A stretch of 57,594 nucleotides of DNA from Taibaiella sp. KBW10 (GTDB lineage: Bacteria > Bacteroidota > Bacteroidia > Chitinophagales > Chitinophagaceae). Below the pieces are notes generated by a model. It did not search any database. It saw nothing but the letters and a program-made list of their open reading frames with translations, and was not told the DNA's origin. The stretch is from the NCBI RefSeq assembly GCF_003852495.1, contig NZ_QAJI01000004.1, positions 212,105 through 269,698 on the forward strand. Reading direction: 5' to 3'. A program made the position numbers and the translations under genes. Of the stretch, positions 57,532-57,594 are shown piece after piece. The stretch's first letter is position 1. The number at the start of each line of letters is the position of its first letter.

Positions 57532-57594
57532 AATCAGTCCACGGGACTTATATCAAAATTATAATAAAGATATTTATAAAAAGATAGTGGCGCG

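Overview
The window reads as ordinary chromosome of a member of the Bacteroidota, most likely the Chitinophagales/Sphingobacteriales side; the genus cannot be fixed from the sequence. The reasons are: repeated promoter boxes of the TAnnTTTG type, some with a TTG element about 20 nt upstream; two proteins with type IX secretion (T9SS) C-terminal sorting domains; an LptD of the Bacteroidota kind divergent from an N-acetylmuramoyl-L-alanine amidase; DUF1003, DUF6157, GH3-like and OprP-like proteins; few Shine-Dalgarno sites; and many perfect GC-rich hairpins between genes. There is no insertion sequence, integrase, prophage, CRISPR array or rRNA. One tRNA, tRNA-Pro(GGG), is present.

Layout. 1-3.8 kb: an SGNH-like lipoprotein, then a tight six-gene operon of small DUF1801/YdeI, DUF6157, SRPBCC and VOC proteins. 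3.9-5.6 kb: a DUF1003 membrane protein and a bestrophin-type channel. 5.8-9.7 kb: a surface-protein locus with a T9SS cargo, a secreted protein ending in a peptidase S74 self-cleaving chaperone, and a collagen-repeat paralogue. 9.7-14.9 kb: a BatA/VWA protein, an amino-acid permease and a LuxE-like acyl ligase, divergent from a small lipoprotein. 14.9-19.7 kb: envelope genes lptD and an amidase, a c-type cytochrome lipoprotein and a DsbA/FrnE oxidoreductase. 19.9-21.9 kb: a nitroreductase/SDR operon divergent from an HxlR regulator, with overlapping mirror-image promoters and a shared operator. 22-26.6 kb: GH3, a hotdog thioesterase and yebC, then an arginase-fold protein that has lost metal ligands. 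26.7-31.9 kb: uvrC-pepE, a Cys-containing T9SS protein, and about 1 kb without genes before tRNA-Pro. 31.9-40.1 kb: a GT2-DUF2062 fusion, an AlkZ-like glycosylase, surE, and an operon of flippase, M28 peptidase, GNAT and an orphan OppB-type permease. 40.3-43.1 kb: polA. 43.4-48.9 kb: small secreted, VOC, TetR, SDR, epimerase, DinB and PhnB-like genes. 49-57.4 kb: a CPA1 antiporter, OprP-like porin, DUF58 protein, TrmH-type methyltransferase, clpS, a beta-barrel protein, a PaaI thioesterase and oxyR.

Much of the set is housekeeping (polA, uvrC, surE, clpS, yebC, lptD). The more distinctive parts are the fibre-like surface locus, two well-defined regulator/operator arrangements (HxlR and TetR) that probably control short-chain dehydrogenases and redox enzymes, the ligand-depleted ureohydrolase with an eight-G run in its coding sequence, and two families of dispersed intergenic inverted repeats.
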